A stretch of 64,000 nucleotides of DNA from Astropecten irregularis (Eukaryota; Echinodermata; Asteroidea; Paxillosida; Astropectinidae): the NCBI GenBank assembly GCA_963971285.1, contig OZ020246.1, positions 15,483,217 to 15,547,216 of the forward strand. The letters run 5' to 3'. Made by a program: the position numbers and the translations under genes. A model generated the notes under the pieces. It did no database searches, had not been told where the DNA came from, and was given only the letters and a program-made list of their open reading frames with translations. Shown in pieces: positions 21,001 through 34,765 of the stretch (its first letter is position 1; the number at the start of each line of letters is the position of its first letter).

Positions 21001-22493
21001 ACGTCAACTTTGGTTAATAACTAACCAAAATATTCTAGTAAATAACCTCAATTTTTCTAAAAATTTCAGTGAACGTCCTTGTAACATTCTAAAAGTAAGA
21101 CCAGATATTATTTATCGCGTCAACTTTGGTTAATAACTAACCAAAATATTCTAGTAAATAACCTAAATTTTTCTAATAATTTCAGTGAACGTCCTTGTAA
21201 CGTTCTAAAAGTAAGACCAGATATTATTTATCGCGTCAACTTTGGTTAATAACTAACCAAAATATTCTAGTAAATAACCTAAATTTTTCTAATAATTTCA
21301 GTGAACGTCCTTGTAACGTTCTAAAAGTAAGACCAGATATTATTTATCGCGTCAACTTTGGTTAATAACTAACCAAAATATTCTAGTAAATAACCTAAAT
21401 TTTTCGAATAATTTCAGTGAACGTCCTTGTAACGTTCTAAAAGTAAGACCAGATATTATTTATCGCGTCAACTTTGGTTAATAACTAACCAAAATATTCT
21501 AGTAAATAACCTAAATTTTTCTAATAATTTAAGTGAACGTCCTTGTAACGTTCTAAAAGTAAGACCAGATATTATTTATCGCGTCAACTTTGGTTAATAA
21601 CTAACCAAAATATTCTAGTAAATAACCTAAATTTTTCTAATAATTTCAGTGAACGTCCTTGTAACGTTCTAAAAGTAAGACCAAATATTATTTATCGCGT
21701 CAACTTTGGTTAATAACTAACCAAAATATTCTAGTAAATAACCTAAATTTTTCTAATAATTTCAGTGAACATCCTTGTAACGTTCTAAAAGTAAGACCAG
21801 ATATTATTTATCGCGTCAACTTTGGTTAATAACTAATTAAAATATTCTAGTAAATAACCTAATTTTTTCTAATAATTTCAGTGAACGTCCTTTTAACGTT
21901 CTAAAAGACCAGATATTATTTATCGCGTCAACTTTGGTTAATAACTAACCAAAATATTCTAGTAAATAACCTAAATTTTTCTAATAATTTCAGTGAACGT
22001 CCTTGTAACGTTCTAAAAGTAAGACCAGATATTATTTATCGCGTCAACTTTGGTTAATAACTAACCAAAATATTCTAGTAAATAACCTAAATTTTTCTAA
22101 TAATTTCAGTGAACGTCCTTGTAACGTTCTAAAAGTAAGACCAGATATTATTTATCGCGTCAACTTTGGTTAATAACTAACCAAAATATTCTAGTAAATA
22201 ACCTAAATTTTTCTAATAATTTCAGTGAACGTCCTTGTAACGTTCTAAAAGTAAGACCAGATATTATTTATCGCGTCAACTTCGGTTAATAACTAACCAA
22301 AATATTCTAGTAAATAACCTAAATTTTTCTAATAATTTCAGTGAACATCCTTGTAACGTTCTAAAAGTAAGACCAGATATTATTTATCGCGTCAACTTTG
22401 GTTAATAACTAACCAAAATATTCTAGTAAATAACCTAAATTTTTCTAATAATTTAAGTGAACGTCATTATAACGTTCCAAAAGAAAGACTGGT
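21001..22493. repeat. 116-bp satellite array, run 5 (about 13 monomers)
   Basis: Marker monomers include AACATTC (about 21090), ACTAATTAAAA (about 21835) and a 5-bp loss giving CTAAAAGACCAG (about 21902). The last two recur at about 50337/50402 and 60725/60790, tying this run to runs 11 and 14. Confidence 0.97.
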
Positions 22494-22783
22494 GCTTCTT
22501 CCTGTTTAGTTTTATTAAATAACAGTGAGCATCAGAGGTGCTTCTTGCTGTCTAGTTTTATTAAATTACAGTGAGCATCAAAGGTGCTTCTTGCTGTCTA
22601 CATTTATTAAATTACAGTGAGCATCAAAGGTGCTTCTTCCTGTCTAGTTTTATTAAATTACAGTGAGCATCAGAGGTGCTTCTTGCTGTCTAGTCTTATT
22701 AGAGTGAGCTTCAATGGTTATTTTATCTTCATTTTTATAATGAATGAAATTTTCATGTCTGCATTTTAAATATAGATTTTTTT
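22494..22783. repeat. 46-bp minisatellite block, 5 copies
   Basis: Copies from 22494. Preceded at -211 by a CTTCGG monomer (22283), as for every stand-alone block. Confidence 0.95.
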
Positions 22784-24394
22784 ACGTCAACTTTGGTTAA
22801 TAACTAACCAAAATATTCTAGTAAATAACCTAAATTTTTCTAATAATTTCAGTGAACGTCCTTGTAACGTTCTAAAAGTAAGACCAGATATTATTTATCG
22901 CGTCAACTTTGGTTAATAACTAACCAAAATATTCTAGTAAATAACCTAAATTTTTCTAAAAATTTCAGTGAACGTCCTTGTAACGTTCTAAAAGTAAGAC
23001 CAGATATTATTTATCGCGTCAACTTTGGTTAATAACTAACCAAAATATTCTAATAAATAACCTAAATTTTTCTAATAATTTCAGTGAACGTCCTTGTAAC
23101 GTTCTAAAAGTAAGACCAGATATTATTTATCGCGTCAACTTTGGTTAATAACTAACCAAAATATTCTAGTAAATAACCTAAATTTTTCTAATAATTTCAG
23201 TGAACGTCCTTGTAACGTTCTAAAAGTAAGACCAGATATTATTTATCGCGTCAACTTTGGTTAATAACTAACCAAAATATTCTAGTAAATAACCTAAATT
23301 TTTCTAATAATTTCAGTGAACGTCCTTGTAACGTTCTAAAAGTAAGACCAGATATTATTTATCGCGTCAACTTTGGTTAATAACTAACCAAAATATTCTA
23401 GTAAATAACCTAAATTTTTCTAATAATTTCAGTGAACGTCCTTGTAACGTTCTAAAAGTAAGACCAGATATTATTTATCGCGTCAACTTTGGTTAATAAC
23501 TAACCAAAATATTCTAGTAAATAACCTACATTTTTCTAATAATTTCAGTGAACGTCCTTGTAACGTTCTAAAAGTAAGACCAGATATTATTTATCGCGTC
23601 AACTTTGGTTAATAACTAACCAAAATATTCTAGTAAATAACCTAAATTTTTCTAATAATTTCAGTGAACGTCCTTGTAACGTTCTAAAAGTAAGACCAGA
23701 TATTATTTATCGCGTCAACTTTGGTTAATAACTAACCAAAATATTCTAGTAAATAACCTAAATTTTTCTAATTTCAGTGAACGTCCTTGTAACGTTCTAA
23801 AAGTAAGACCAGATATTATTTATCGCGTCAACTTTGGTTAATAACTAACCAAAATATTCTAGTAAATAACCTCAATTTTTCTAATAATTTCAGTGAACGT
23901 CCTTGTAACGTTCTAAAAGTAAGACCAGATAATTATTTATCGCGTCAACTTTGGTTAATAACTAACCAAAATATTCTAGTAAATAACCTAAATTTTTCTA
24001 ATAATTTCAGTGAACGTCCTTGTAACGTTCTAAAAGTAAGACCAGATATTATTTATCGCGTCAACTTTGGTTAATAACTAACCAAAATATTCTAGTAAAT
24101 AACCTAAATTTTTCTAATAATTTCAGTGAACGTCCTTGTAACGTTCTAAAAGTAAGACCAGATATTATTTATCGCGTCAACTTCGGTTAATAACTAACCA
24201 AAATATTCTAGTAAATAACCTAAATTTTTCTAATAATTTCAGTGAACATCCTTGTAACGTTCTAAAAGTAAGACCAGATATTATTTATCGCGTCAACTTT
24301 GGTTAATAACTAACCAAAATATTCTAGTAAATAACCTAAATTTTTCTAATAATTTAAGTGAACGTCATTATAACGTTCCAAAAGAAAGACTGGT
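22784..24394. repeat. 116-bp satellite array, run 6 (about 14 monomers)
   Basis: Together with the preceding block it forms a 1901-bp unit that is tandemly repeated: the 46-bp blocks at 22494 and 24395, and the 3-bp-deleted monomers at 23760 and 25661, are both 1901 bp apart. Confidence 0.97.
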
Positions 24395-24684
24395 GCTTCT
24401 TCCTGTTTAGTTTTATTAAATAACAGTGAGCATCAGAGGTGCTTCTTGCTGTCTAGTTTTATTAAATTACAGTGAGCATCAAAGGTGCTTCTTGCTGTCT
24501 ACATTTATTAAATTACAGTGAGCATCAAAGGTGCTTCTTCCTGTCTAGTTTTATTAAATTACAGTGAGCATCAGAGGTGCTTCTTGCTGTCTAGTCTTAT
24601 TAGAGTGAGCTTCAATGGTTATTTTATCTTCATTTTTATAATGAATGAAATTTTCATGTCTGCATTTTAAATATAGATTTTTTT
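24395..24684. repeat. 46-bp minisatellite block, 5 copies
   Basis: Copies every 46 bp from 24395, same order as the block at 22494. Confidence 0.95.
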
Positions 24685-27600
24685 ACGTCAACTTTGGTTA
24701 ATAACTAACCAAAATATTCTAGTAAATAACCTAAATTTTTCTAATAATTTCAGTGAACGTCCTTGTAACGTTCTAAAAGTAAGACCAGATATTATTTATC
24801 GCGTCAACTTTGGTTAATAACTAACCAAAATATTCTAGTAAATAACCTAAATTTTTCTAATAATTTCAGTGAACGTCCTTGTAACGTTCTAAAAGTAAGA
24901 CCAGATATTATTTATCGCGTCAACTTTGGTTAATAACTAACCAAAATATTCTAGTAAATAACCTAAATTTTTCTAATAATTTCAGTGAACGTCCTTGTAA
25001 CGTTCTAAAAGTAAGACCAGATATTATTTATCGCGTCAACTTTGGTTAATAACTAACCAAAATATTCTAGTAAATAACCTAAATTTTTCTAATAATTTCA
25101 GTGAACGTCCTTGTAACGTTCTAAAAGTAAGACCAGATATTATTTATCGCGTCAACTTTGGTTAATAACTAACCAAAATATTCTAGTAAATAACCTAAAT
25201 TTTTCTAATAATTTCAGTGAACGTCCTTGTAACGTTCTAAAAGTAAGACCAGATATTATTTATCGCGTCAACTTTGGTTAATAACTAACCAAAATATTCT
25301 AGTAAATAACCTAAATTTTTCTAATAATTTCAGTGAACGTCCTTGTAACGTTCTAAAAGTAAGACCAGATATTATTTATCGCGTCAACTTTGGTTAATAA
25401 CTAACCAAAATATTCTAGTAAATAACCTACATTTTTCTAATAATTTCAGTGAACGTCCTTGTAACGTTCTAAAAGTAAGACCAGATATTATTTATCGCGT
25501 CAACTTTGGTTAATAACTAACCAAAATATTCTAGTAAATAACCTAAATTTTTCTAATAATTTCAGTGAACGTCCTTGTAACGTTCTAAAAGTAAGACCAG
25601 ATATTATTTATCGCGTCAACTTTGGTTAATAACTAACCAAAATATTCTAGTAAATAACCTCAATTTTTCTAATTTCAGTGAACGTCCTTGTAACGTTCTA
25701 AAAGTAAGACCAGATATTATTTATCGCGTCAACTTTGGTTAATAACTAACCAAAATATTCTAGTAAATAACCTAAATTTGTCTAATAATTTCAGTGAACG
25801 TCCTTGTAACGTTCTAAAAGTAAGACCAGATATTATTTATCGCGTCAACTTTGGTTAATAACTAACCAAAATATTCTAGTAAATAACCTAAATTTTTCTA
25901 ATAATTTCAGTGAACGTCCTTGTAACGTTCTAAAAGTAAGACCAGATATTATTTATCGCGTCAACTTTGGTTAATAACTAACCAAAATATTCTAGTAAAT
26001 AACCTAAATTTTTCTAATAATTTCAGTGAACGTCCTTGTAACGTTCTAAAAGTAAGACCAGATATTATTTATCACGTCAACTTTGGTTAATAACTAACCA
26101 AAATATTCTAGTAAATAACCTAAATTTTTCTAATAATTTCAGTGAACGTCCTTGTAACGTTCTAAAAGTAAGACCAGATATTATTTATCGCGTCAACTTT
26201 GGTTAATAACTAACCAAAATATTCTAGTAAATAACCTAAATTTTTCTAATAATTTCAGTGAACGTCCTTGTAACGTTCTAAAAGTAAGACCAGATATTAT
26301 TTATCGCGTCAACTTTGGTTAATAACTAACCAAAATATTCTAGTAAATAACCTAAATTTTTCTAATAATTTCAGTGAACGTCCTTGTAACGTTCTAAAAG
26401 TAAGACCAGATATTATTTATCGCGTCAACTTTGGTTAATAACTAACCAAAATATTCTAGTAAATAACCTAAATTTTTCTAATAATTTCAGTGAACGTCCT
26501 TGTAACGTTCTAAAAGTAAGACCAGATATTATTTATCGCGTCAACTTTGGTTAATAACTAACCAAAATATTCTAGTAAATAACCTAAATTTTTCTAATAA
26601 TTTCAGTGAACGTCCTTGTAACGTTCTAAAAGTAAGACCAGATATTATTTATCGCGTCAACTTTGGTTAATAACTAACCAAAATATTCTAGTAAATAACC
26701 TAAATTTTTCTAATAATTTCAGTGAACGTCCTTGTAACGTTCTAAAAGTAAGACCAGATATTATTTATCGCGTCAACTTTGGTTAATAACTAACCAAAAT
26801 ATTCTAGTAAATAACCTAAATTTTTCTAATAATTTCAGTGAACGTCCTTGTAACGTTCTAAAAGTAAGACCAGATATTATTTATCGCGTCAACTTTGGTT
26901 AATAACTAACCAAAATATTCTAGTAAATAACCTAAATTTTTCTAATAATTTCAGTGAACGTCCTTGTAACGTTCTAAAAGTAAGACCAGATATTATTTAT
27001 CGCGTCAACTTTGGTTAATAACTAACCAAAATATTCTAGTAAATAACCTAAATTTTTCTAATAATTTCAGTGAACGTCCTTGTAACGTTCTAAAAGTAAG
27101 ACCAGATATTATTTATCGCGTCAACTTTGGTTAATAACTAACCAAAATATTCTAGTAAATAACCTAAATTTTTCTAATAATTTCAGTGAACGTCCTTGTA
27201 ACGTTCTAAAAGTAAGACCAGATATTATTTATCGCGTCAACTTTGGTTAATAACTAACCAAAATATTCTAGTAAATAACCTAAATTTTTCTAATAATTTC
27301 AGTGAACGTCCTTGTAACGTTCTAAAAGTAAGACCAGATATTATTTATCGCGTCAACTTTGGTTAATAACTAACCAAAATATTCTAGTAAATAACCTAAA
27401 TTTTTCTAATAATTTCAGTGAACGTCCTTGTAACGTTCTAAAAGTAAGACCAGATATTATTTATCGCGTCAACTTTGGTTAATAACTAACCAAAATATTC
27501 TAGTAAATAACCTAAATTTTTCTAATAATTTCAGTGAACGTCCTTGTAACGTTCTAAAAGTAAGACCAGATATTATTTATCGCGTCAACTTTGGTTAATA

Positions 27601-30600
27601 ACTAACCAAAATATTCTAGTAAATAACCTAAATTTTTCTAATAATTTCAGTGAACGTCCTTGTAACGTTCTAAAAGTAAGACCAGATATTATTTATCGCG
27701 TCAACTTTGGTTAATAACTAACCAAAATATTCTAGTAAATAACCTAAATTTTTCTAATAATTTCAGTGAACGTCCTTGTAACGTTCTAAAAGTAAGACCA
27801 GATATTATTTATCGCGTCAACTTTGGTTAATAACTAACCAAAATATTCTAGTAAATAACCTAAATTTTTCTAATAATTTCAGTGAACGTCCTTGTAACGT
27901 TCTAAAAGTAAGACCAGATATTATTTATCGCGTCAACTTTGGTTAATAACTAACCAAAATATTCTAGTAAATAACCTAAATTTTTCTAATAATTTCAGTG
28001 AACGTCCTTGTAACGTTCTAAAAGTAAGACCAGATATTATTTATCGCGTCAACTTTGGTTAATAACTAACCAAAATATTCTAGTAAATAACCTACATTTT
28101 TCTAATAATTTCAGTGAACGTCCTTGTAACGTTCTAAAAGTAAGACCAGATATTATTTATCGCGTCAACTTTGGTTAATAACTAACCAAAATATTCTAGT
28201 AAATAACCTAAATTTTTCTAATAATTTCAGTGAACGTCCTTGTAACGTTCTAAAAGTAAGACCAGATATTATTTATCGCGTCAACTTTGGTTAATAACTA
28301 ACCAAAATATTCTAGTAAATAACCTCAATTTTTCTAATTTCAGTGAACGTCCTTGTAACGTTCTAAAAGTAAGACCAGATATTATTTATCGCGTCAACTT
28401 TGGTTAATAACTAACCAAAATATTCTAGTAAATAACCTAAATTTGTCTAATAATTTCAGTGAACGTCCTTGTAACGTTCTAAAAGTAAGACCAGATATTA
28501 TTTATCGCGTCAACTTTGGTTAATAACTAACCAAAATATTCTAGTAAATAACCTAAATTTTTCTAATAATTTCAGTGAACGTCCTTGTAACGTTCTAAAA
28601 GTAAGACCAGATATTATTTATCGCGTCAACTTTGGTTAATAACTAACCAAAATATTCTAGTAAATAACCTAAATTTTTCTAATAATTTCAGTGAACGTCC
28701 TTGTAACGTTCTAAAAGTAAGACCAGATATTATTTATCACGTCAACTTTGGTTAATAACTAACCAAAATATTCTAGTAAATAACCTAAATTTTTCTAATA
28801 ATTTCAGTGAACGTCCTTGTAACGTTCTAAAAGTAAGACCAGATATTATTTATCGCGTCAACTTTGGTTAATAACTAACCAAAATATTCTAGTAAATAAC
28901 CTAAATTTTTCTAATAATTTCAGTGAACGTCCTTGTAACGTTCTAAAAGTAAGACCAGATATTATTTATCGCGTCAACTTTGGTTAATAACTAACCAAAA
29001 TATTCTAGTAAATAACCTAAATTTTTCTAATAATTTCAGTGAACGTCCTTGTAACGTTCTAAAAGTAAGACCAGATATTATTTATCGCGTCAACTTCGGT
29101 TAATAACTAACCAAAATATTCTAGTAAATAACCTAAATTTTTCTAATAATTTCAGTGAACATCCTTGTAACGTTCTAAAAGTAAGACCAGATATTATTTA
29201 TCGCGTCAACTTTGGTTAATAACTAACCAAAATATTCTAGTAAATAACCTAAATTTTTCTAATAATTTCAGTGAACGTCCTTGTAACGTTCTAAAAGTAA
29301 GACCAGATATTATTTATCGCGTCAACTTTGGTTAATAACTAACCAAAATATTCTAGTAAATAACCTACATTTTTCTAATAATTTCAGTGAACGTCCTTGT
29401 AACGTTCTAAAAGTAAGACCAGATATTATTTATCGCGTCAACTTTGGTTAATAACTAACCAAAATATTCTAGTAAATAACCTAAATTTTTCTAATAATTT
29501 CAGTGAACGTCCTTGTAACGTTCTAAAAGTAAGACCAGATATTATTTATCGCGTCAACTTTGGTTAATAACTAACCAAAATATTCTAGTAAATAACCTCA
29601 ATTTTTCTAATTTCAGTGAACGTCCTTGTAACGTTCTAAAAGTAAGACCAGATATTATTTATCGCGTCAACTTTGGTTAATAACTAACCAAAATATTCTA
29701 GTAAATAACCTAAATTTGTCTAATAATTTCAGTGAACGTCCTTGTAACGTTCTAAAAGTAAGACCAGATATTATTTATCGCGTCAACTTTGGTTAATAAC
29801 TAACCAAAATATTCTAGTAAATAACCTAAATTTTTCTAATAATTTCAGTGAACGTCCTTGTAACGTTCTAAAAGTAAGACCAGATATTATTTATCGCGTC
29901 AACTTTGGTTAATAACTAACCAAAATATTCTAGTAAATAACCTAAATTTTTCTAATAATTTCAGTGAACGTCCTTGTAACGTTCTAAAAGTAAGACCAGA
30001 TATTATTTATCGCGTCAACTTTGGTTAATAACTAACCAAAATATTCTAGTAAATAACCTAAATTTTTCTAATAATTTCAGTGAACGTCCTTGTAACGTTC
30101 TAAAAGTAAGACCAGATATTATTTATCGCGTCAACTTTGGTTAATAACTAACCAAAATATTCTAGTAAATAACCTAAATTTTTCTAATAATTTCAGTGAA
30201 CGTCCTTGTAACGTTCTAAAAGTAAGACCAGATATTATTTATCGCGTCAACTTTGGTTAATAACTAACCAAAATATTCTAGTAAATAACCTAAATTTTTC
30301 TAATAATTTCAGTGAACGTCCTTGTAACGTTCTAAAAGTAAGACCAGATATTATTTATCGCGTCAACTTTGGTTAATAACTAACCAAAATATTCTAGTAA
30401 ATAACCTAAATTTTTCTAATAATTTCAGTGAACGTCCTTGTAACGTTCTAAAAGTAAGACCAGATATTATTTATCGCGTCAACTTTGGTTAATAACTAAC
30501 CAAAATATTCTAGTAAATAACCTAAATTTTTCTAATAATTTCAGTGAACGTCCTTGTAACGTTCTAAAAGTAAGACCAGATATTATTTATCGCGTCAACT

Positions 30601-33600
30601 TTGGTTAATAACTAACCAAAATATTCTAGTAAATAACCTAAATTTTTCTAATAATTTCAGTGAACGTCCTTGTAACGTTCTAAAAGTAAGACCAGATATT
30701 ATTTATCGCGTCAACTTTGGTTAATAACTAACCAAAATATTCTAGTAAATAACCTAAATTTTTCTAATAATTTCAGTGAACGTCCTTGTAACGTTCTAAA
30801 AGTAAGACCAGATATTATTTATCGCGTCAACTTTGGTTAATAACTAACCAAAATATTCTAGTAAATAACCTAAATTTTTCTAATAATTTCAGTGAACGTC
30901 CTTGTAACGTTCTAAAAGTAAGACCAGATATTATTTATCGCGTCAACTTTGGTTAATAACTAACCAAAATATTCTAGTAAATAACCTAAATTTTTCTAAT
31001 AATTTCAGTGAACGTCCTTGTAACGTTCTAAAAGTAAGACCAGATATTATTTATCGCGTCAACTTTGGTTAATAACTAACCAAAATATTCTAGTAAATAA
31101 CCTAAATTTTTCTAATAATTTCAGTGAACGTCCTTGTAACGTTCTAAAAGTAAGACCAGATATTATTTATCGCGTCAACTTTGGTTAATAACTAACCAAA
31201 ATATTCTAGTAAATAACCTAAATTTTTCTAATAATTTCAGTGAACGTCCTTGTAACGTTCTAAAAGTAAGACCAGATATTATTTATCGCGTCAACTTTGG
31301 TTAATAACTAACCAAAATATTCTAGTAAATAACCTAAATTTTTCTAATAATTTCAGTGAACGTCCTTGTAACGTTCTAAAAGTAAGACCAGATATTATTT
31401 ATCGCGTCAACTTTGGTTAATAACTAACCAAAATATTCTAGTAAATAACCTAAATTTTTCTAATAATTTCAGTGAACGTCCTTGTAACGTTCTAAAAGTA
31501 AGACCAGATATTATTTATCGCGTCAACTTTGGTTAATAACTAACCAAAATATTCTAGTAAATAACCTAAATTTTTCTAATAATTTCAGTGAACGTCCTTG
31601 TAACGTTCTAAAAGTAAGACCAGATATTATTTATCGCGTCAACTTTGGTTAATAACTAACCAAAATATTCTAGTAAATAACCTAAATTTTTCTAATAATT
31701 TCAGTGAACGTCCTTGTAACGTTCTAAAAGTAAGACCAGATATTATTTATCGCGTCAACTTTGGTTAATAACTAACCAAAATATTCTAGTAAATAACCTA
31801 AATTTTTCTAATAATTTCAGTGAACGTCCTTGTAACGTTCTAAAAGTAAGACCAGATATTATTTATCGCGTCAACTTTGGTTAATAACTAACCAAAATAT
31901 TCTAGTAAATAACCTAAATTTTTCTAATAATTTCAGTGAACGTCCTTGTAACGTTCTAAAAGTAAGACCAGATATTATTTATCGCGTCAACTTTGGTTAA
32001 TAACTAACCAAAATATTCTAGTAAATAACCTAAATTTTTCTAATAATTTCAGTGAACGTCCTTGTAACGTTCTAAAAGTAAGACCAGATATTATTTATCG
32101 CGTCAACTTTGGTTAATAACTAACCAAAATATTCTAGTAAATAACCTAAATTTTTCTAATAATTTCAGTGAACGTCCTTGTAACGTTCTAAAAGTAAGAC
32201 CAGATATTATTTATCGCGTCAACTTTGGTTAATAACTAACCAAAATATTCTAGTAAATAACCTCAATTTTTCTAATTTCAGTGAACGTCCTTGTAACGTT
32301 CTAAAAGTAAGACCAGATATTATTTATCGCGTCAACTTTGGTTAATAACTAACCAAAATATTCTAGTAAATAACCTAAATTTGTCTAATAATTTCAGTGA
32401 ACGTCCTTGTAACGTTCTAAAAGTAAGACCAGATATTATTTATCGCGTCAACTTTGGTTAATAACTAACCAAAATATTCTAGTAAATAACCTAAATTTTT
32501 CTAATAATTTCAGTGAACGTCCTTGTAACGTTCTAAAAGTAAGACCAGATATTATTTATCGCGTCAACTTTGGTTAATAACTAACCAAAATATTCTAGTA
32601 AATAACCTAAATTTTTCTAATAATTTCAGTGAACGTCCTTGTAACGTTCTAAAAGTAAGACCAGATATTATTTATCACGTCAACTTTGGTTAATAACTAA
32701 CCAAAATATTCTAGTAAATAACCTAAATTTTTCTAATAATTTCAGTGAACGTCCTTGTAACGTTCTAAAAGTAAGACCAGATATTATTTATCGCGTCAAC
32801 TTTGGTTAATAACTAACCAAAATATTCTAGTAAATAACCTAAATTTTTCTAATAATTTCAGTGAACGTCCTTGTAACGTTCTAAAAGTAAGACCAGATAT
32901 TATTTATCGCGTCAACTTTGGTTAATAACTAACCAAAATATTCTAGTAAATAACCTAAATTTTTCTAATAATTTCAGTGAACGTCCTTGTAACGTTCTAA
33001 AAGTAAGACCAGATATTATTTATCGCGTCAACTTTGGTTAATAACTAACCAAAATATTCTAGTAAATAACCTAAATTTTTCTAATAATTTCAGTGAACGT
33101 CCTTGTAACGTTCTAAAAGTAAGACCAGATATTATTTATCGCGTCAACTTTGGTTAATAACTAACCAAAATATTCTAGTAAATAACCTAAATTTTTCTAA
33201 TAATTTCAGTGAACGTCCTTGTAACGTTCTAAAAGTAAGACCAGATATTATTTATCGCGTCAACTTTGGTTAATAACTAACCAAAATATTCTAGTAAATA
33301 ACCTAAATTTTTCTAATAATTTCAGTGAACGTCCTTGTAACGTTCTAAAAGTAAGACCAGATATTATTTATCGCGTCAACTTTGGTTAATAACTAACCAA
33401 AATATTCTAGTAAATAACCTAAATTTTTCTAATAATTTCAGTGAACGTCCTTGTAACGTTCTAAAAGTAAGACCAGATATTATTTATCGCGTCAACTTTG
33501 GTTAATAACTAACCAAAATATTCTAGTAAATAACCTAAATTTTTCTAATAATTTCAGTGAACGTCCTTGTAACGTTCTAAAAGTAAGACCAGATATTATT

Positions 33601-34521
33601 TATCGCGTCAACTTTGGTTAATAACTAACCAAAATATTCTAGTAAATAACCTAAATTTTTCTAATAATTTCAGTGAACGTCCTTGTAACGTTCTAAAAGT
33701 AAGACCAGATATTATTTATCGCGTCAACTTTGGTTAATAACTAACCAAAATATTCTAGTAAATAACCTAAATTTTTCTAATAATTTCAGTGAACGTCCTT
33801 GTAACGTTCTAAAAGTAAGACCAGATATTATTTATCGCGTCAACTTTGGTTAATAACTAACCAAAATATTCTAGTAAATAACCTAAATTTTTCTAATAAT
33901 TTCAGTGAACGTCCTTGTAACGTTCTAAAAGTAAGACCAGATATTATTTATCGCGTCAACTTTGGTTAATAACTAACCAAAATATTCTAGTAAATAACCT
34001 AAATTTTTCTAATAATTTCAGTGAACGTCCTTGTAACGTTCTAAAAGTAAGACCAGATATTATTTATCGCGTCAACTTTGGTTAATAACTAACCAAAATA
34101 TTCTAGTAAATAACCTAAATTTTTCTAATAATTTCAGTGAACGTCCTTGTAACGTTCTAAAAGTAAGACCAGATATTATTTATCGCGTCAACTTTGGTTA
34201 ATAACTAACCAAAATATTCTAGTAAATAACCTAAATTTTTCTAATAATTTCAGTGAACGTCCTTGTAACGTTCTAAAAGTAAGACCAGATATTATTTATC
34301 GCGTCAACTTCGGTTAATAACTAACCAAAATATTCTAGTAAATAACCTAAATTTTTCTAATAATTTCAGTGAACATCCTTGTAACGTTCTAAAAGTAAGA
34401 CCAGATATTATTTATCGCGTCAACTTTGGTTAATAACTAACCAAAATATTCTAGTAAATAACCTAAATTTTCCTAATAATTTAAGTGAACGTCATTATAA
34501 CGTTCCAAAAGAAAGACTGGT
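24685..34521. repeat. 116-bp satellite array, run 7 (about 85 monomers), the longest
   Basis: Uninterrupted monomers with long stretches of near-identical copies (26.1-28.0 kb and 29.8-32.2 kb). A 3-bp-deleted monomer (CTCAATTTTTCTAATTTCAG) at 25661, 28326, 29599 and 32264 marks higher-order units of 2665 bp (23 monomers), 1273 bp (11) and 2665 bp (23). An AATTTGTCT monomer follows each at +119. A CTTCGG/GAACATCC pair at 29097/29161 marks the former edge of a lost 46-bp block. Confidence 0.97.
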
Positions 34522-34765
34522 GCTTCTTCCTGTTTAGTTTTATTAAATTACAGTGAGCATCAAAGGTGCTTCTTGCTGTCTACATTTATTAAATTACAGT
34601 GAGCATCAAAGGTGCTTCTTCCTGTCTAGTTTTATTAAATTACAGTGAGCATCAGAGGTGCTTCTTGCTGTCTAGTCTTATTAGAGTGAGCTTCAATGGT
34701 TATTTTATCTTCATTTTTATAATGAATGAAATTTTCATGTCTGCATTTTAAATATAGATTTTTTT
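34522..34765. repeat. 46-bp minisatellite block, shortened, 4 copies
   Basis: Copies at 34522, 34568, 34614 and 34660. One copy fewer than the other blocks: the first copy (CTGTTTAG) passes directly into the AAATTACAGTGAGCATCAAAG of what is elsewhere the second, as expected from a one-unit deletion. Confidence 0.94.
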
